Shown here: positions 23,301 through 37,800 of the stretch, piece after piece
Layout of the letters: each line of letters starts with the position of its first letter
Numbering within the stretch: the stretch's first letter is position 1
NCBI GenBank assembly: GCA_023374045.1
Contig: CM041782.1
Span: 248,649,882-248,713,881 of the forward strand
Length of the DNA stretch: 64,000 bases
Source of the DNA: Limonium bicolor
Taxonomy: Eukaryota > Streptophyta > Magnoliopsida > Caryophyllales > Plumbaginaceae
Reading direction: 5' to 3'
The notes under the pieces: generated by a model
Seen by the model: the letters and a program-made list of their open reading frames with translations, nothing else
Told to the model about the DNA's origin: nothing
Databases searched by the model: none
Made by a program: the position numbers and the translations under genes

Positions 23301-25318
23301 GTATGAATATACCCCAAATATTGGAAATAGCTGAGAGAGCACTACACACTAGGTAGTAGCTCAATCTCAACCGACAGTAAGTCGGAAGGCAACAAGTCAA
23401 TCATTGTGAAATACATAGCTGTATACACAGTAAATGGTTATGGAAGTGGATGGAAAGTTTATAACTCACCGAATTCGCTAACGGTAAAAGATACCACGCG
23501 TCGGTTGAGAAACCATTGTCACCAAGATAAAGGTGATGATTGGGGATGTGCAATACAGTAAGAATAACAAAAGGGAGCAATTAAGCTCTACAGTTATTAG
23601 AGTTTCGCAGCAGAAACTAGTGAACTAGTGATTCAAATGTACAACGTGAATAACGAATATGAGTGGATGGCTAATTGTTAATGCCTAAAAGCCTCACAGG
23701 CCAGGACCGAAACCGGTTATGAGTTACAACTCCAATGCGAATTCTTGGTTTAGGGACTAAACCGCCAATATGGTTAAGATCCTCTAATCAGAATCCATTG
23801 TGTAATAGACCGCGTGGAAGTTAAAACACTTCACGACGGCAGAACATTTAAGCCAATGTTTAGTGATTGATTACGTGGGCGTAATCCCTTTTAATGGGGG
23901 TAGAGCGCAAAACCACTTGGTGTATATTACCGTACAAGTGTACGTAGTGTATGTGACACATATTGCGCATAGCACAAAATTATTGTTTGTTTAGATGATT
24001 GGTGTGTGTGTTACGTAAACATACACATTCATTCATGGTTTAATTGTGGTAATTGCGCACAGAAGATGCGAATACCATTGTGATAAGTGTGTGTTTGTTA
24101 ACAGTTATGTGTGATTGTACAAGTATGGGGAGTAGATAAACTCCCGGGGGAACAAAAGCCCCGACAGTGTATAAATGTAAAACCAGGTGTTGTATTTTTG
24201 ATAAAATATATGTATATATATGTATATGTATTGCATGAAAAGGGCATGATACCGACATAGAACCTAGTGAGAATAAGATTCCCTAGGCAACAGGATTAAA
24301 AGTGAATGGAGGTAACTGATAGACGGAGTTCTATCCTTTGGAGATGTTGTGATCATGACTAGAATGATTCAAAAGATAGAAAATTGGAAATGAGTGATTT
24401 AATTGATGCTTGAAAATGAAGTGGGAGGTGGAACTTGATTTGCATGTGATCAAGGGAAGCCGAACACAAATTGGAGTGGAAGGATAGTTCAACACTGATG
24501 CTGATCACATCAGGGTTGGATGATTCCTGAAACTCCCTATAAGTGGTCACGAATAACCACGCTAGTAAAAGAAGCAAAGAGCTTAAGTTGGACTCGGAGT
24601 TGTATGGTGTTTTCAAAAGAATTTTCAATAGGTATTTTCAAACAATCGATTAATATTTTGAATAAAGATCTTCCTATACTTAACCTAGTAAAGAATATTT
24701 TTGTAGTACTTGCTCACGAGCTGAGGACGTATGAGCCTTTGTCTTCGGACCGGTGACATGAGAAGTACATATGTTGAAAGTTGAGTGAATGTTTTGACCT
24801 CCCAAAGGAACGGGGACCAGAAGGTGTCCATCGCGACCGGGTTCTGCGGGATCACAGTGTATATCAAGGATACTTTTGATTGCTATACATGCTCTGACAT
24901 GTTGTGTGGTATGTGTAATGAATGTTGTTTTGACTTGGATTTCCTAAAGTGTATACTATCAAGGCCTATGAGTCTAAATGTGTGGCGTTACATAGACCTA
25001 TGTGTCTAAAGACTGTTATGTTACCAGGACCTATGTGTCCAAATGTTGTTATGTTACCCAAGACCAGTGAGTCAAAGGGGTTGTTATGTATGTGTAAGTG
25101 TTGTTAAGATACCCGGACCATAGAGTCCGAGGTTATCATGTGGATATGTTATGATTATGTGTGGATGTGAATGTGTTGCCCGGACCATTAAGTCCGAGGT
25201 TGTTATGTAAAGTGTGTTTGGTTATGGAAGTTTGTTTCCAAGTGATTCCTGTGTTCTAATCTAATGATGTGTGAAAAATGTGAACTTCGAGGACGAAGTT
25301 CTTTTAAGGGGGGTAGAT
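20385..25318 (+). mobile_element. LARD internal region 2 (non-coding)
   Basis: 4934 bp, the longest copy. Primer site at 20390-20401, CACTTGC hairpin at 21190, mini-hairpin array at 24963-25203, polypurine tract ending 25318. No domain is recognisable in any frame. ORFs such as 21268-21549 or the minus-strand 22089-22397 recur in other units only because the units are copies. Confidence 0.85.
20390..20401 (+). promoter_or_regulatory. Primer binding site, LARD unit 2
   Basis: TGGTATCAGAGT, six bases after the LTR end. Confidence 0.85.
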
Positions 25319-28300
25319 TGAAATACCCCAAACCTTGATATGTGGTTTAAATATCAAATTATGGTATGTAAAGGCTAAAGAGTGCCTTAGTAACATCAGT
25401 GAACAATTTAAACCATAATAAATGCAATAAAGCATTAAGACACAGTTTGGGCAAAAACATGCTCTAAGCTATGAGTGAACTTGGTTAGGACCCAAAGAGC
25501 CTACCAAGACTTGATAACATTTAATTATGATTTAATAAGGCTAAATAAGTCCTTAGGGAATTTTGGTGGACAGTTAAACCAAATAAAACATAAGAAAATA
25601 CCTTAAGGTCAATATGGGCCAAAATGTGCTCTAAGCTTGGGATAAATGTGTATAAGACCTAATGGTCATACTTATACCTTATAAATATGTTAATGAACAT
25701 ATTAAATCAATTACCAAAGAAAACCAAGCTTGAAAACAAGTTAAAACGCAAAATGTGCTTTAAGAAGTCTTAAAGCACGTTTTTGAAAAATTGTCTTGTA
25801 AATGAGTTTTGAATGGCTAAATGTCCATCATTACTCTTTAATTAACATGTGTACTATATAGTATCACATTTGGGTGGCCATATTAGTGGGAAATCAAAAA
25901 TTTCACTTCTATGTGCCTTAGTTTGTGAATAGTAATTTTCATAAGCTAGTTTGTAACATATAATGTTATAAGTAATTAAATTGGTCAACAAAGACCATTA
26001 TACCCTCCTAGGCATATGGGGGCCGGTTTTTCATGGTGTGAGTCACCAACATGTAAAAGAAATCAAATAAGTAAACTTAAGCTTAAAGTAAAGTACTATT
26101 TGCTTTAACTTACAAATATCTTCAAAAGTAAGTTCTATCTTCATTCTCCCTTCCTTTCCTTCATTTCCCACGGTTCCACACTCTCTTCTTCCTCTCTTCT
26201 TCTTGTTCTCTCTCGGTGATACATAATACAACCATGGAAGTCCATCTTTGACCACATGTAAAACCTAGCTCACTTAACCAAATCAAAAACAAACACCACC
26301 ATTCTCTTAGTTAAGTCAAGCTCTACAATCTTGTCTTTTCAAATCTTCAAGAACTCCATTTTGGTGCCATGAAGATTCACCATTGAAGGAGCTTGAGCTC
26401 ACCTTTTCACATATTCATGCTCTCCTTTCTTTCAAGGTAAGGAAACTCAAAGAAAATCCATCTTTCCTCCATGTTTTCATGTTGTCCGAAAATTCACCTC
26501 ACAATGGTGTATTTATCTTGCTTGTTTTAGCTTCATTTGAATCTTCCAAGGGCTAGGAGGAGTCCTCTCTTGATACTTATTCAAGTTCTCTTCCAATTCC
26601 AAGGTAAAACAATTACCTTAATGTGTTAAAACAATATATGTAACTAGGGTTTACAATGAGATGAAGCTTAAAGCTTGAATACTCATTATGTTGTTTGTAC
26701 AATGTATAGAACTTGACAAGGAATCAAGTACCCCACCGGTTTGTAAGGAAACAAGAAAGAAATTTGTGAGGAAAAGAGGTAAACAAGCTATCTCAATGTG
26801 GTTTAATGCCTTAGGAGAAATAAGCTTATGATGCTTGTTAAAACTACCTAAAGAGCAAATGGTGAATGACCTAGTAAAATGTTCTCAAGGAGACTAGTAA
26901 AAGAACATATGTTTTGGTGTGTATTTGCAGGTCAAAGGCATTATTATGTGGGAAATTCAGTGTTTAAGGCTTGTGCAATTTAAGGGCCTAAGAGCCATGT
27001 TATTTAAGGGCCTAAGTGCCAAGCAATTTAAGTTATGCACTATATTGTGATGTAGTGCTTAATGTGTGAAGTTTGTGTATAAAAATGTGTTTGATGGATT
27101 TTAGGTGTTTTTGGATGGAATAAAGTAAAAACCTAAGTGTTTGGATGTGGGTATATACTAGAGAAGTTATGGCCAAATTTGGGAAATGTGTAAGAAGTTC
27201 TAAGTGTGGTAAGTGAGTTTTGGTGAACTAGGAAGTGTTAAAGGTGAATGAATGTTTACTTGAGAAGAAAACATGTATTAAGGTGATTTAGATTGGTGCA
27301 AGGATTTAGGTGTTATCTTGGAAGTTCTAGGAATTCAATGGGTGTTTTGTGAATGTATTAAAGTCTTGGAGTAGTTGTTTAAGGTTTAGGTAAGGTTGGT
27401 GTTCAAGGAACAAGTGATGTTTAGGTATGATGTGAAAAAGGAGATTTAGTTAGTAAGAAAAGAAGTTGAGAGGTGATGACAAGGTGTAGAGGAAACACCT
27501 TGGTATTGTGGTCATTATAGGTGAAATGCCACCTAGAAATCATAAGGAGAAAACATTGTAAGTGTTAGGAATTTTGTGGAGATATAAGTAAAGGTTTAAG
27601 GAATTAGGAAAATAGTTTTTGTGAGTGTTTAAAGAATATCTTAAGGGTGTGTTTGAAGTGCCAAATGATGTTAGAACACATTAAGAGGCCTTAGGAGAAG
27701 TTTGGTGAAGATTTGACAAAGTTTTGGTAAGTTTAGGAGGCGACCGACCCAGGGGCCGACCCAGTTTGTGGGTCGGTCGAGCCTCTGTTTAATGTTAGGA
27801 AAGTGTTCGGTAATGGTCCGACCCAAAAGGGTGGGTCGGACATGGGTCGGTCGGTCAAGTTTCAAAGGTGGGAAAATGTTCGCACATGGACCGACCCAAA
27901 ATGGTGGGTCGGACGTGGGTCGGACGGTCATGTTTGTAAGGAAGTAAAAGGGTTCTGTAATGGACCGACCCAGTTGTGGGTCGGTCGGTGGGTCGGTCGG
28001 ACCAAAAACATGGTTTGAGGTTATGAAATGATATGTGATGATGGGGATTGGTAGGTAATGATGTTATAAGGATGTTAAGGACATGTTAGGGGAGTTTTAA
28101 TGACACCTAAGTGGGTTAAAATGTGAGAGTAAAACAAGTTAAAAATGTTAAGTTATGTAACTATGTTAACGGGGAAAAATTAAGCATTGACATTAAATGA
28201 TCAAGCAAACCCCGATATTAATGAAAACACGTGTGATGTTAACAGTTGTTCGAGAATTGCTCGAGGAACATAAATGGACAGGATAAGTGGACTCCGGTGA

Positions 28301-29903
28301 CAGGTATGGTTTTCTTGCAACCTGCGTCCTACCGGATTACACCGGCTTGTATGCCAATGTGTTTTTCTGTATGTTTGCCACGTTGTAAGATAAAACATGT
28401 AATGAGTTTACAGTAATTCATATATGTGGCGTGTTCAACTCCGATACCATTTAACCTCGGCAGTGTTAACCTTAGTTAACTGAGTCTAGGATCACTTGAG
28501 AGTTCGGTATTCGGAGTAAACGACCCGTACCATGGGACGTACTAACCACGGCTATGCGTGTGTTAATTGTGTGATATGTGTATGTGAATGTAGGGATCTC
28601 CCTTGTATGTTTAACCCAGTTGTAATACTGTATGAGTTGTTATGTGACAGGCTCCATAGTGGGGTTCTAAGTATTGTCTAAAGTAAGTATGTACTAACAG
28701 TAGTGAGGAATCCGGTTTGGCCGGTCGCGCGTTGTTTGGGAGAGGGTATCCTTCCTAGCCTTACCCTTCTCTTTGTAATGGTTGTTTCCCTCACGGTTAT
28801 GATCTCCCATTAGCTTACTCCAAAGCTTGGCTATTCTGACTTATGATCGGTTTAGGGGGAACATGTGTTTGTGTGGTGTGTTCGGGCCTCCAAACCCGAA
28901 CCGCCTTAACTTAAGTTACTCGTCCAACTATTAGGACGGTAATGAGTGTTGTTGTTGTATAACGAGCTTATCATGAGACTGATATTGTTCTCTAGGCTCA
29001 CCAGTGTATAAACGATGTTTGGGTTGGTTCCTAAGAGAACCGCACCCGTTATGTTATGTATGTTTGTTGTGATGCAATATCTATTGCGGTGTTATGTTGT
29101 GTACGTAGAAACGTGCAAAGTGTTGCTAAGTGTTGTATGTAGTGAATATTGTAGGTTGTATAATGTGGAGTGTGTTGTATAATGTGTAGTGTGTGGATCA
29201 TGGATATGATTCCCAGTTTGTGATAAGAGACGTTTAAGGATAACCCGATTTAAGGGTATGTGTCGTCTATTAAGAAGTAGCTCCCGTTGGAGGAAAACAC
29301 TCTAGGGATGATGAATACCATGGGTGACTTGTTAAGTAGGATGTATTATCCGATTGTTGAGCCATTGAGGCGAAATGTTAAGTGTTGTGTGTTTATTGTC
29401 ACATGCATGATCTAAATATAATCAACTGCATGCTAAGACGACAATTAGTTGTGCGTGGCCCGGTAGCATGTGGGCTGCGGGATTACCATACCAGCAAAGG
29501 TGCTGAGCCCCTTGGGGCCACCCCTTTCTCTTCTTTTCCTATTTCAGGTACGAAGTGCTGGAAGCCGTTCGAGAGTAGGACGGGTAGTCATTGTACATGG
29601 GTAAACTTTTAAGTGTATGTATACAGTAGGTGTAGTAAGACCGATGTTGTTGTCGGCACCAGTTTATAATACTCGGTATAGTTAAAGGTGTATGTTGTTT
29701 GTTGTGGTTGTTAATGGAAAGGGTTACCAATGTATAGTCGCTCGGGAATTTAGCCCATCAGACCGGTACAATGTGTATGTATTAGCCTTGTTAGCCACGT
29801 GGGTGGCTAACGGCGTGTAACACCAACGAGTTGAGTAATGTGACGAGGTTGTTATTCCGCTGCAGTTTGTTGTAAGTATGTTAATGTTGGATGGGGTGTT
29901 ACA
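25319..29903 (+). mobile_element. LARD LTR 3 (shared by units 2 and 3)
   Basis: 4585 bp with all modules: palindrome array 27741-28003, acceptor-like site ending 26930, end hairpin 29790-29811. A local difference near 26970 (GGCTTGTGCAA against GGTTATGCAA) separates it from its neighbours. Confidence 0.9.
27741..28003. repeat. CCGACCC/GGGTCGG palindrome array, LARD LTR 3
   Basis: Identical in layout to LTR1, with four modules. Confidence 0.85.
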
Positions 29904-32900
29904 AAAGTGGTATCAGAGTGAAGTATCGCTCTGATGACTGAATTACCGAGCTTAGGAAGTACCGAGTTAGGATTTTAGTACTTTGGGTTAAGGTTGAGTG
30001 ATAGCGTGAGAGATACGCTAGTTAGGAACTACCAGTGACTACTGGAAACCTATAATATCCATCCCACCCTCCACAATCCCTGTTATATAACTTGGGAAAC
30101 AACGCCAGAGAGATGAAAGTCCTCTCTTACTCGGGAATACCCGATCTGGCTGTTAGTAAGTACCTTTAAGGGTACGGAGAACCTGTCATACGGTAGATCC
30201 CGAAAACTGGGAATCCCGGAGACAGTCTCCATCTGAATAATGTTAACCGCATTTCATAGCAATGAATGAAGGATCTTGTGTATTGGAGAATAGAATTTCC
30301 GGCAACCTGGGTCGACATGCAGAGCAGTCGAGAACCAGCTTGCAACGCACCTACCGTGCAACAGGCAAGAAATGGATTAATAACACCCGAGACAAGTGTC
30401 TACGGAACCACAGTTGATGAATAATACACCAACGGTATACCAACCGACAAAGGAACTACAACGTAGTGCCCAAATACGTGGAACGGGCTATAAAGAGAAT
30501 ACGACACAAAAAAGGGGTCTCCCAGAATGGGAAATACCCTAGTTAATGATTATTATGTGAATACAGTGAGAAGTCACCTAGACAAGTTATTATTATCAAG
30601 ACAGTAAGATCAGTGAGGGCCAACAAGGCCACTGATGACAGTGCGGGTAAAAACAATACCACAACCGGTATGTGTTAAACTGATAGCCAGTTAGCATGGC
30701 GCACTTGCCATAGCAAGTGCTGCTATAATAGGACTGTTCGGGAAATTTATAACCACTATAAAGTACTTAGTAAGTACCATGAAGTTAAAAAGGATCATTA
30801 TGACCATGGAAGGGCTTGGTAGCCTAACCTCTGTAATTGTAAGTACACCAGTCAGCAAGAAGCTAGACTTGGTTAAGGTAAGAAGATGTTGTGAAACCAT
30901 GAAAAATTTTCTTTCAACCCAGATTTATTCAAACCCTTTTCTTTTCAAAAACAGATTTTCTTTCAAACCAACACTTCTTTCCAACCTTCTTATAAACCAA
31001 ACCAGTAAAACCAAGGACAGTTGACAAGGATACAACAATGGATAAACCTTCCCTCGATTAAGTTCGGGAAGCAGGGAATGAATATTGTCACGGGACAATA
31101 TAAGGGAGTTGACAACAGAATACTTCACCTAGGCGTGTGACGGACACTACAAGTGTACCAACTGTGTTGTGGGACGACCGCACTCCGATAGGAGCATGTG
31201 GGCCTGACAGACCTACTTATGGGTTAGTTGGGTAAGTAGTAATGTATCAGTATGATACCCCATATATGTATACCAGTAGAGTCCGAAACACGGGAAGTAG
31301 TCGACTCCGTCTACGGTCAGCAGTATAAATCAACAGGAGCTAGAAATATAAGGAATGCTTGAAGTCAAGGAACTCAGTTAAGTTAACGAAACTAAAGAAA
31401 TTAGTGAATTCCTTTCAAGGAAATGTTTAAGAGTCAGGAGGTGCAGAGTGCACTAACTGAATGTAAAGACAGCTTTATGACTTAAGAATCCCCAGGGATA
31501 AACATGATAGCTGGAAAGCAGGGCAAGGCAGATGCCTAATGTGGACACATTAATGTGCAATGAATGGGATGAAACTCCCAGAATGAGTACTTACACTACT
31601 AGGAAATGTTAATCTTCACAGAAGAAGATAATAACCAGTAAAGCACGCGAAAGGCGTAGCTAACGGAATGTACCAATAAGTGTGAAACGAATGTAAAGGC
31701 ATAACTTAACAACACCCAGGAGCAATCCTTGAAGGGTGTTCGCATCAACAATTGTTGCACGAAATGACGTGGCAGAAACACAAGGGTTGGAACTAACACC
31801 CAGTTTAGACATAAATTGTCAGGAGACGGACTGACAATCTTAAGGGGCATCCCATGAAAGGAAACGGAATGCAACGACCTTGTCATGGAGCCCAATATAA
31901 TATTCAACCATGTAATATTGTACAGAGTACATGTGCGTGAACAGCCTATAATGAGCCCAGCTCAAGGCAAATAAGGCTTATAATCCAAAAGCAGGATATA
32001 TCATATAAATTCGATTGATGGTAGAAGTTTAGGTTGTATAAGCGAATAGAGTGGTAAACGAACCACTGCATTAAGAGTGGGATACCTCTCGATATTGTGA
32101 CACCGCAGGAGCGGTAGTTATGTGAATCAAGTTCAAGAAATATGTTAAGGATTGACCATGTTGTTATTGAGAGAGAAATTAGCTTAGTAGTATGTGTATA
32201 AGGTGAAACACACCGAGCATGCCGGCTTGTGACTCGAATGATCGATGCTCAAGGAGCATTCAGTGGTCATCCAAATGAGGGATGAACCATAATGTGAATA
32301 GTGTAAATTTATGTGTGGAAGCTAATGTGACAGTAATACTATGTGAGTTAGTGTTATACAATAAGTGAGAGCACGGTGCGCAACAAGCGACCGTTGTATA
32401 AATGTTGTTGAACGATAATGTAACATAAGACCAGTTATGAGTTAAACTCAGTGGAGATGCAAGATAAGTGATGTTAAACAAACTGAGCAATAAGCCAGTG
32501 GTAGGTACTGTGTGATGAGGAAACACAGTGTGAATTCCATGGCGAATCGCATAAGGGATTTACTGTCAAGAGTTTACGCCTCTGCACTCTGTATGACTGA
32601 GTGTTTTGGTATTGCACTTGCGCAGTAATGATCGAGTGGGATAGCTAGGAATTGGAAACATGTTAATGGTGGAGGAATAATGTTGTAAAGGCGATGCATA
32701 GGAAATGCAAGGCCGCACTAATAAAATACATGTATAAAAACAAATGTGGAGGCATGATTAACAGTAAGTGACTACAGTAGCACTAACTGTCAAATATCGG
32801 TATGAATATACCCCAAATATTGGAAATAGCTGAGAGAGCACTACACACTAGGTAGTAGCTCAATCTCAACCGACAGTAAGTCGGAAGGCAACAAGTCAAT

Positions 32901-34811
32901 CATTGTGAAATACAGCTGTATACACAGTAAATGGTTGGAAGTGGATGGAAAGTTTATAACTCACCGAATTCGCTAACGGTAAAAGATACCACGCGTCGGT
33001 TGAGAAACCATTGTCACCAAGATAAAGGTGATGATTGGGGATGTGCAATACAGTAAGAATAACAAAAGGGAGCAATTAAGCTCTACAGTTATTAGAGTTT
33101 CGCAGCAGAAACTAGTGAACTAGTGATTCAAATGTACAACGTGAATAACGAATATGAGTGGATGGCTAATTGTTAATGCCTAAAAGCCTCACAGGCCAGG
33201 ACCGAAACCGGTTATGAGTTACAACTCCAATGCGAATTCTTGGTTTAGGGACTAAACCGCCAATATGGTTAAGATCCTCTAATCAGAATCCATTGTGTAA
33301 TAGACCGCGTGGAAGTTAAAACACTTCACGACGGCAGAACATTTAAGCCAATGTTTAGTGATTGATTACGTGGGCGTAATCCCTTTTAATGGGGGTAGAG
33401 CGCAAAACCACTTGGTGTATATTACCGTACAAGTGTACGTAGTGTATGTGACACATATTGCGCATAGCACAAAATTATTGTTTGTTTAGATGATTGGTGT
33501 GTGTGTTACGTAAACATACACATTCATTCATGGTTTAATTGTGGTAATTGCGCACAGAAGATGCGAATACCATTGTGATAATGTGTGTTTGTTAACAGTT
33601 ATGTGTGATTGTACAAGTATGGGGAGTAGATAAACTCCCGGGGGAACAAAAGCCCCGACAGTGTATAAATGTAAAACCAGGTGTTGTATTTTTGATAAAA
33701 TATATGTATATATATGTATATGTATTGCATGAAAAGGGCATGATACCGACATAGAACCTAGTGAGAATAAGATTCCCTAGGCAACAGGATTAAAAGTGAA
33801 TGGAGGTAACTGATAGACGGAGTTCTATCCTTTGGAGATGTTGTGATCATGACTAGAATGATTCAAAAGATAGAAAATTGGAAATGAGTGATTTAATTGA
33901 TGCTTGAAAATGAAGTGGGAGGTGGAACTTGATTTGCATGTGATCAAGGGAAGCCGAACACAAATTGGAGTGGAAGGATAGTTCAACACTGATGCTGATC
34001 ACATCAGGGTTGGATGATTCCTGAAACTCCCTATAAGTGGTCACGAATAACCACGCTAGTAAAAGAAGCAAAGAGCTTAAGTTGGACTCGGAGTTGTATG
34101 GTGTTTTCAAAAGAATTTTCAATAGGTATTTTCAAACAATCGATTAATATTTTGAATAAAAGATCTTCCTATACTTAACCTAGTAAAGAATATTTTTGTA
34201 GTACTTGCTCACGAGCTGAGGACGTATGAGCCTTTGTCTTCGGACCGGTGACATGAGAAGTACATATGTTGAAAGTTGAGTGAATGTTTTGACCTCCCAA
34301 AGGAACGGGGACCAGAAGTGTCCATCGCGACCGGGTTCTGCGGGATCACAGTGTATATCAAGGATACTTTTGATTGCTATACATGCTCTGACATGTTGTG
34401 TGGTATGTGTAATGAATGTTGTTTTGACTTGGATTTCCTAAAGTGTATACTATCAAGGCCTATGAGTCTAAATGTGTGGCGTTACATAGACCTATGTGTC
34501 TAAAGACTGTTATGTTACCAGGACCTATGTGTCCAAATGTTGTTATGTTACCCAAGACCAGTGAGTCAAAGGGGTTGTTATGTATGTGTAAGTGTTGTTA
34601 AGATACCCGGACCATAGAGTCCGAGGTTATCATGTGGATATGTTATGATTATGTGTGGATGTGAATGTGTTGCCCGGACCATTAAGTCCGAGGTTGTTAT
34701 GTAAAGTGTTTTGGTTATGGAAGTTTGTTTCCAAGTGATTCCTGTGTTCTAATCTAATGATGTGTGAAAAATGTGAACTTCGAGGACGAAGTTCTTTTAA
34801 GGGGGGTAGAT
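29904..34811 (+). mobile_element. LARD internal region 3 (non-coding)
   Basis: 4908 bp. Primer site at 29908-29919, CACTTGC hairpin at 30702, mini-hairpin array at 34457-34696, polypurine tract ending 34811. It differs from copy 2 by small deletions (for example around 32423, 32715 and 32915). No protein is recognised. Confidence 0.85.
29908..29919 (+). promoter_or_regulatory. Primer binding site, LARD unit 3
   Basis: TGGTATCAGAGT, four bases after the LTR; the A run is one or two bases shorter than in units 1 and 2. Confidence 0.85.
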
Positions 34812-37800
34812 TGAAATACCCCAAACCTTGATATGTGGTTTAAATATCAAATTATGGTATGTAAAGGCTAAAGAGTGCCTTAGTAACATCAGTGAACAAT
34901 TTAAACCATAATAAATGCAATAAAGCATTAAGACACAGTTTGGGCAAAAACATGCTCTAAGCTATGAGTGAACTTGGTTAGGACCCAAAGAGCCTACCAA
35001 GACTTGATAACATTTAATTATGATTTAATAAGGCTAAATAAGTCCTTAGGGAATTTTGGTGGACAGTTAAACCAAATAAAACATAAGAAAATACCTTAAG
35101 GTCAATATGGGCCAAAATGTGCTCTAAGCTTGGGATAATGTGTATAAGACCTAATGGTCATACTTATACCTTATAAATATGTTAATGAACATATTAAATC
35201 AATTACCAAAGAAAACCAAGCTTGAAAACAAGTTAAAACGCAAAATGTGCTTTAAGAAGTCTTAAAGCACGTTTTTGAAAAATTGTCTTGTAAATGAGTT
35301 TTGAATGGCTAAATGTCCATCATTACTCTTTAATTAACATGTGTACTATATAGTATCACATTTGGGTGGCCATATTAGTGGGAAATCAAAAATTTCACTT
35401 CTATGTGCCTTAGTTTGTGAATAGTAATTTTCATAAGCTAGTTTGTAACATATAATGTTATAAGTAATTAAATTGGTCAACAAAGACCATTATACCCTCC
35501 TAGGCATATGGGGGCCGGTTTTTCATGGTGTGAGTCACCAACATGTAAAAGAAATCAAATAAGTAAACTTAAGCTTAAAGTAAAGTACTATTTGCTTTAA
35601 CTTACAAATATCTTCAAAAGTAAGTTCTATCTTCATTCTCCCTTCCTTTCCTTCATTTCCCACGGTTCCACACTCTCTTCTTCCTCTTCTTCTTGTTCTC
35701 TCTCGGTGATACATAATACAACCATGGAAGTCCATCTTTGACCACATGTAAAACCTAGCTCACTTAACCAAATCAAAAACAAACACCACCATTCTCTTAG
35801 TTAAGTCAAGCTCTACAATCTGTCTTTTCAAATCTTCAAGAACTCCATTTTGGTGCCATGAAGATTCACCATTGAAGGAGCTTGAGCTCACCTTTTCACA
35901 TATTCATGCTCTCCTTTCTTTCAAGGTAAGGAAACTCAAAGAAAATCCATCTTTCCTCCATGTTTTCATGTTGTCCGAAAATTCACCTCACAATGGTGTA
36001 TTTATCTTGCTTGTTTTAGCTTCATTTGAATCTTCCAAGGGCTAGGAGGAGTCCTCTCTTGATACTTATTCAAGTTCTCTTCCAATTCCAAGGTAAAACA
36101 ATTACCTTAATGTGTTAAAACAATATATGTAACTAGGGTTTACAATGAGATGAAGCTTAAAGCTTGAATACTCATTATGTTGTTTGTACAATGTATAGAA
36201 CTTGACAAGGAATCAAGTACCCCACCGGTTTGTAAGGAAACAAGAAAGAAATTTGTGAGGAAAAGAGGTAAACAAGCTATCTCAATGTGGTTTAATGCCT
36301 TAGGAGAAATAAGCTTATGATGCTTGTTAAAACTACCTAAAGAGCAAATGGTGAATGACCTAGTAAAATGTTCTCAAGGAGACTAGTAAAAGAACATATG
36401 TTTTGGTGTATGTATTTGCAGGTCAAAGGCATTATTTATGTGGGAAATTCAGTGTTAAGGTTATGCAATTTAAGGGCCTAAGAGCCATGTTATTTAAGGG
36501 CCTAAGTGCCAAGCAATTTAAGTTATGCACTATATTGTGATGTAGTGCTTAATGTGTGAAGTTTGTGTATAAAAATGTGTTTGATGGATTTTAGGTGTTT
36601 TTGGATGGAATAAAGTAAAAACCTAAGTGTTTGGATGTGGGTATATACTAGAGAAGTTATGGCCAAATTTGGGAAATGTGTAAGAAGTTCTAAGTGTGGT
36701 AAGTGAGTTTTGGTGAACTAGGAAGTGTTAAAGGTGAATGAATGTTTACTTGAGAAGAAAACATGTATTAAGGTGATTTAGATTGGTGCAAGGATTTAGG
36801 TGTTATCTTGGAAGTTCTAGGAATTCAATGGGTGTTTTGTGAATGTATTAAAGTCTTGGAGTAGTTGTTTAAGGTTTAGGTAAGGTTGGTGTTCAAGGAA
36901 CAAGTGATGTTTAGGTATGATGTGAAAAAGGATTTAGTTAGTAAGAAAAGAAGTTGAGAGGTGATGACAAGGTGTAGAGGAAACACCTTGGTATTGTGGT
37001 CATTATAGGTGAAATGCCACCTAGAAATCATAAGGAGAAAACATTGTAAGTGTTAGGAATTTTGTGGAGATATAAGTAAAGGTTTAAGGAATTAGGAAAA
37101 TAGTTTTTGTGAGTGTTTAAAGAATATCTTAAGGTGTGTTTGAAGTGCCAAATGATGTTAGAACACATTAAGAGGCCTTAGGAGAAGTTTGGTGAAGATT
37201 TGACAAAGTTTTGGTAAGTTTAGGAGGCGACCGACCCAGGGGCCGACCCAGTTTGTGGGTCGGTCGAGCCTCTGTTTAATGTTAGGAAAGTGTTCGGTAA
37301 TGGTCCGACCCAAAAGGGTGGGTCGGACATGGGTCGGTCGGTCAAGTTTCAAAGGTGGGAAATGTTCGCACATGGACCGACCCAAAATGGTGGGTCGGAC
37401 GTGGGTCGGACGGTCATGTTTGTAAGGAAGTAAAAGGGTTCTGTAATGGACCGACCCAGTTGTGGGTCGGTCGGTGGGTCGGTCGGACCAAAAACATGGT
37501 TTGAGGTTATGAAATGATATGTGATGATGGGGATTGGTAGGTAATGATGTTTAAGGATGTTAAGGACATGTTAGGGGAGTTTTAATGACACCTAAGTGGG
37601 TTAAATGTAGAGTAAAACAAGTTAAAAATGTTAAGTTATGTAACTATGTTAACGGGGAAAAATTAAGCATTGACATTAAATGATCAAGCAAACCCCGATA
37701 TTAATGAAAACACGTGTGATGTTAACAGTTGTTCGAGAATTGCTCGAGGAACATAATGGACAGGATAAGTGGACTCCGGTGACAGGTATGGTTTTCTTGC

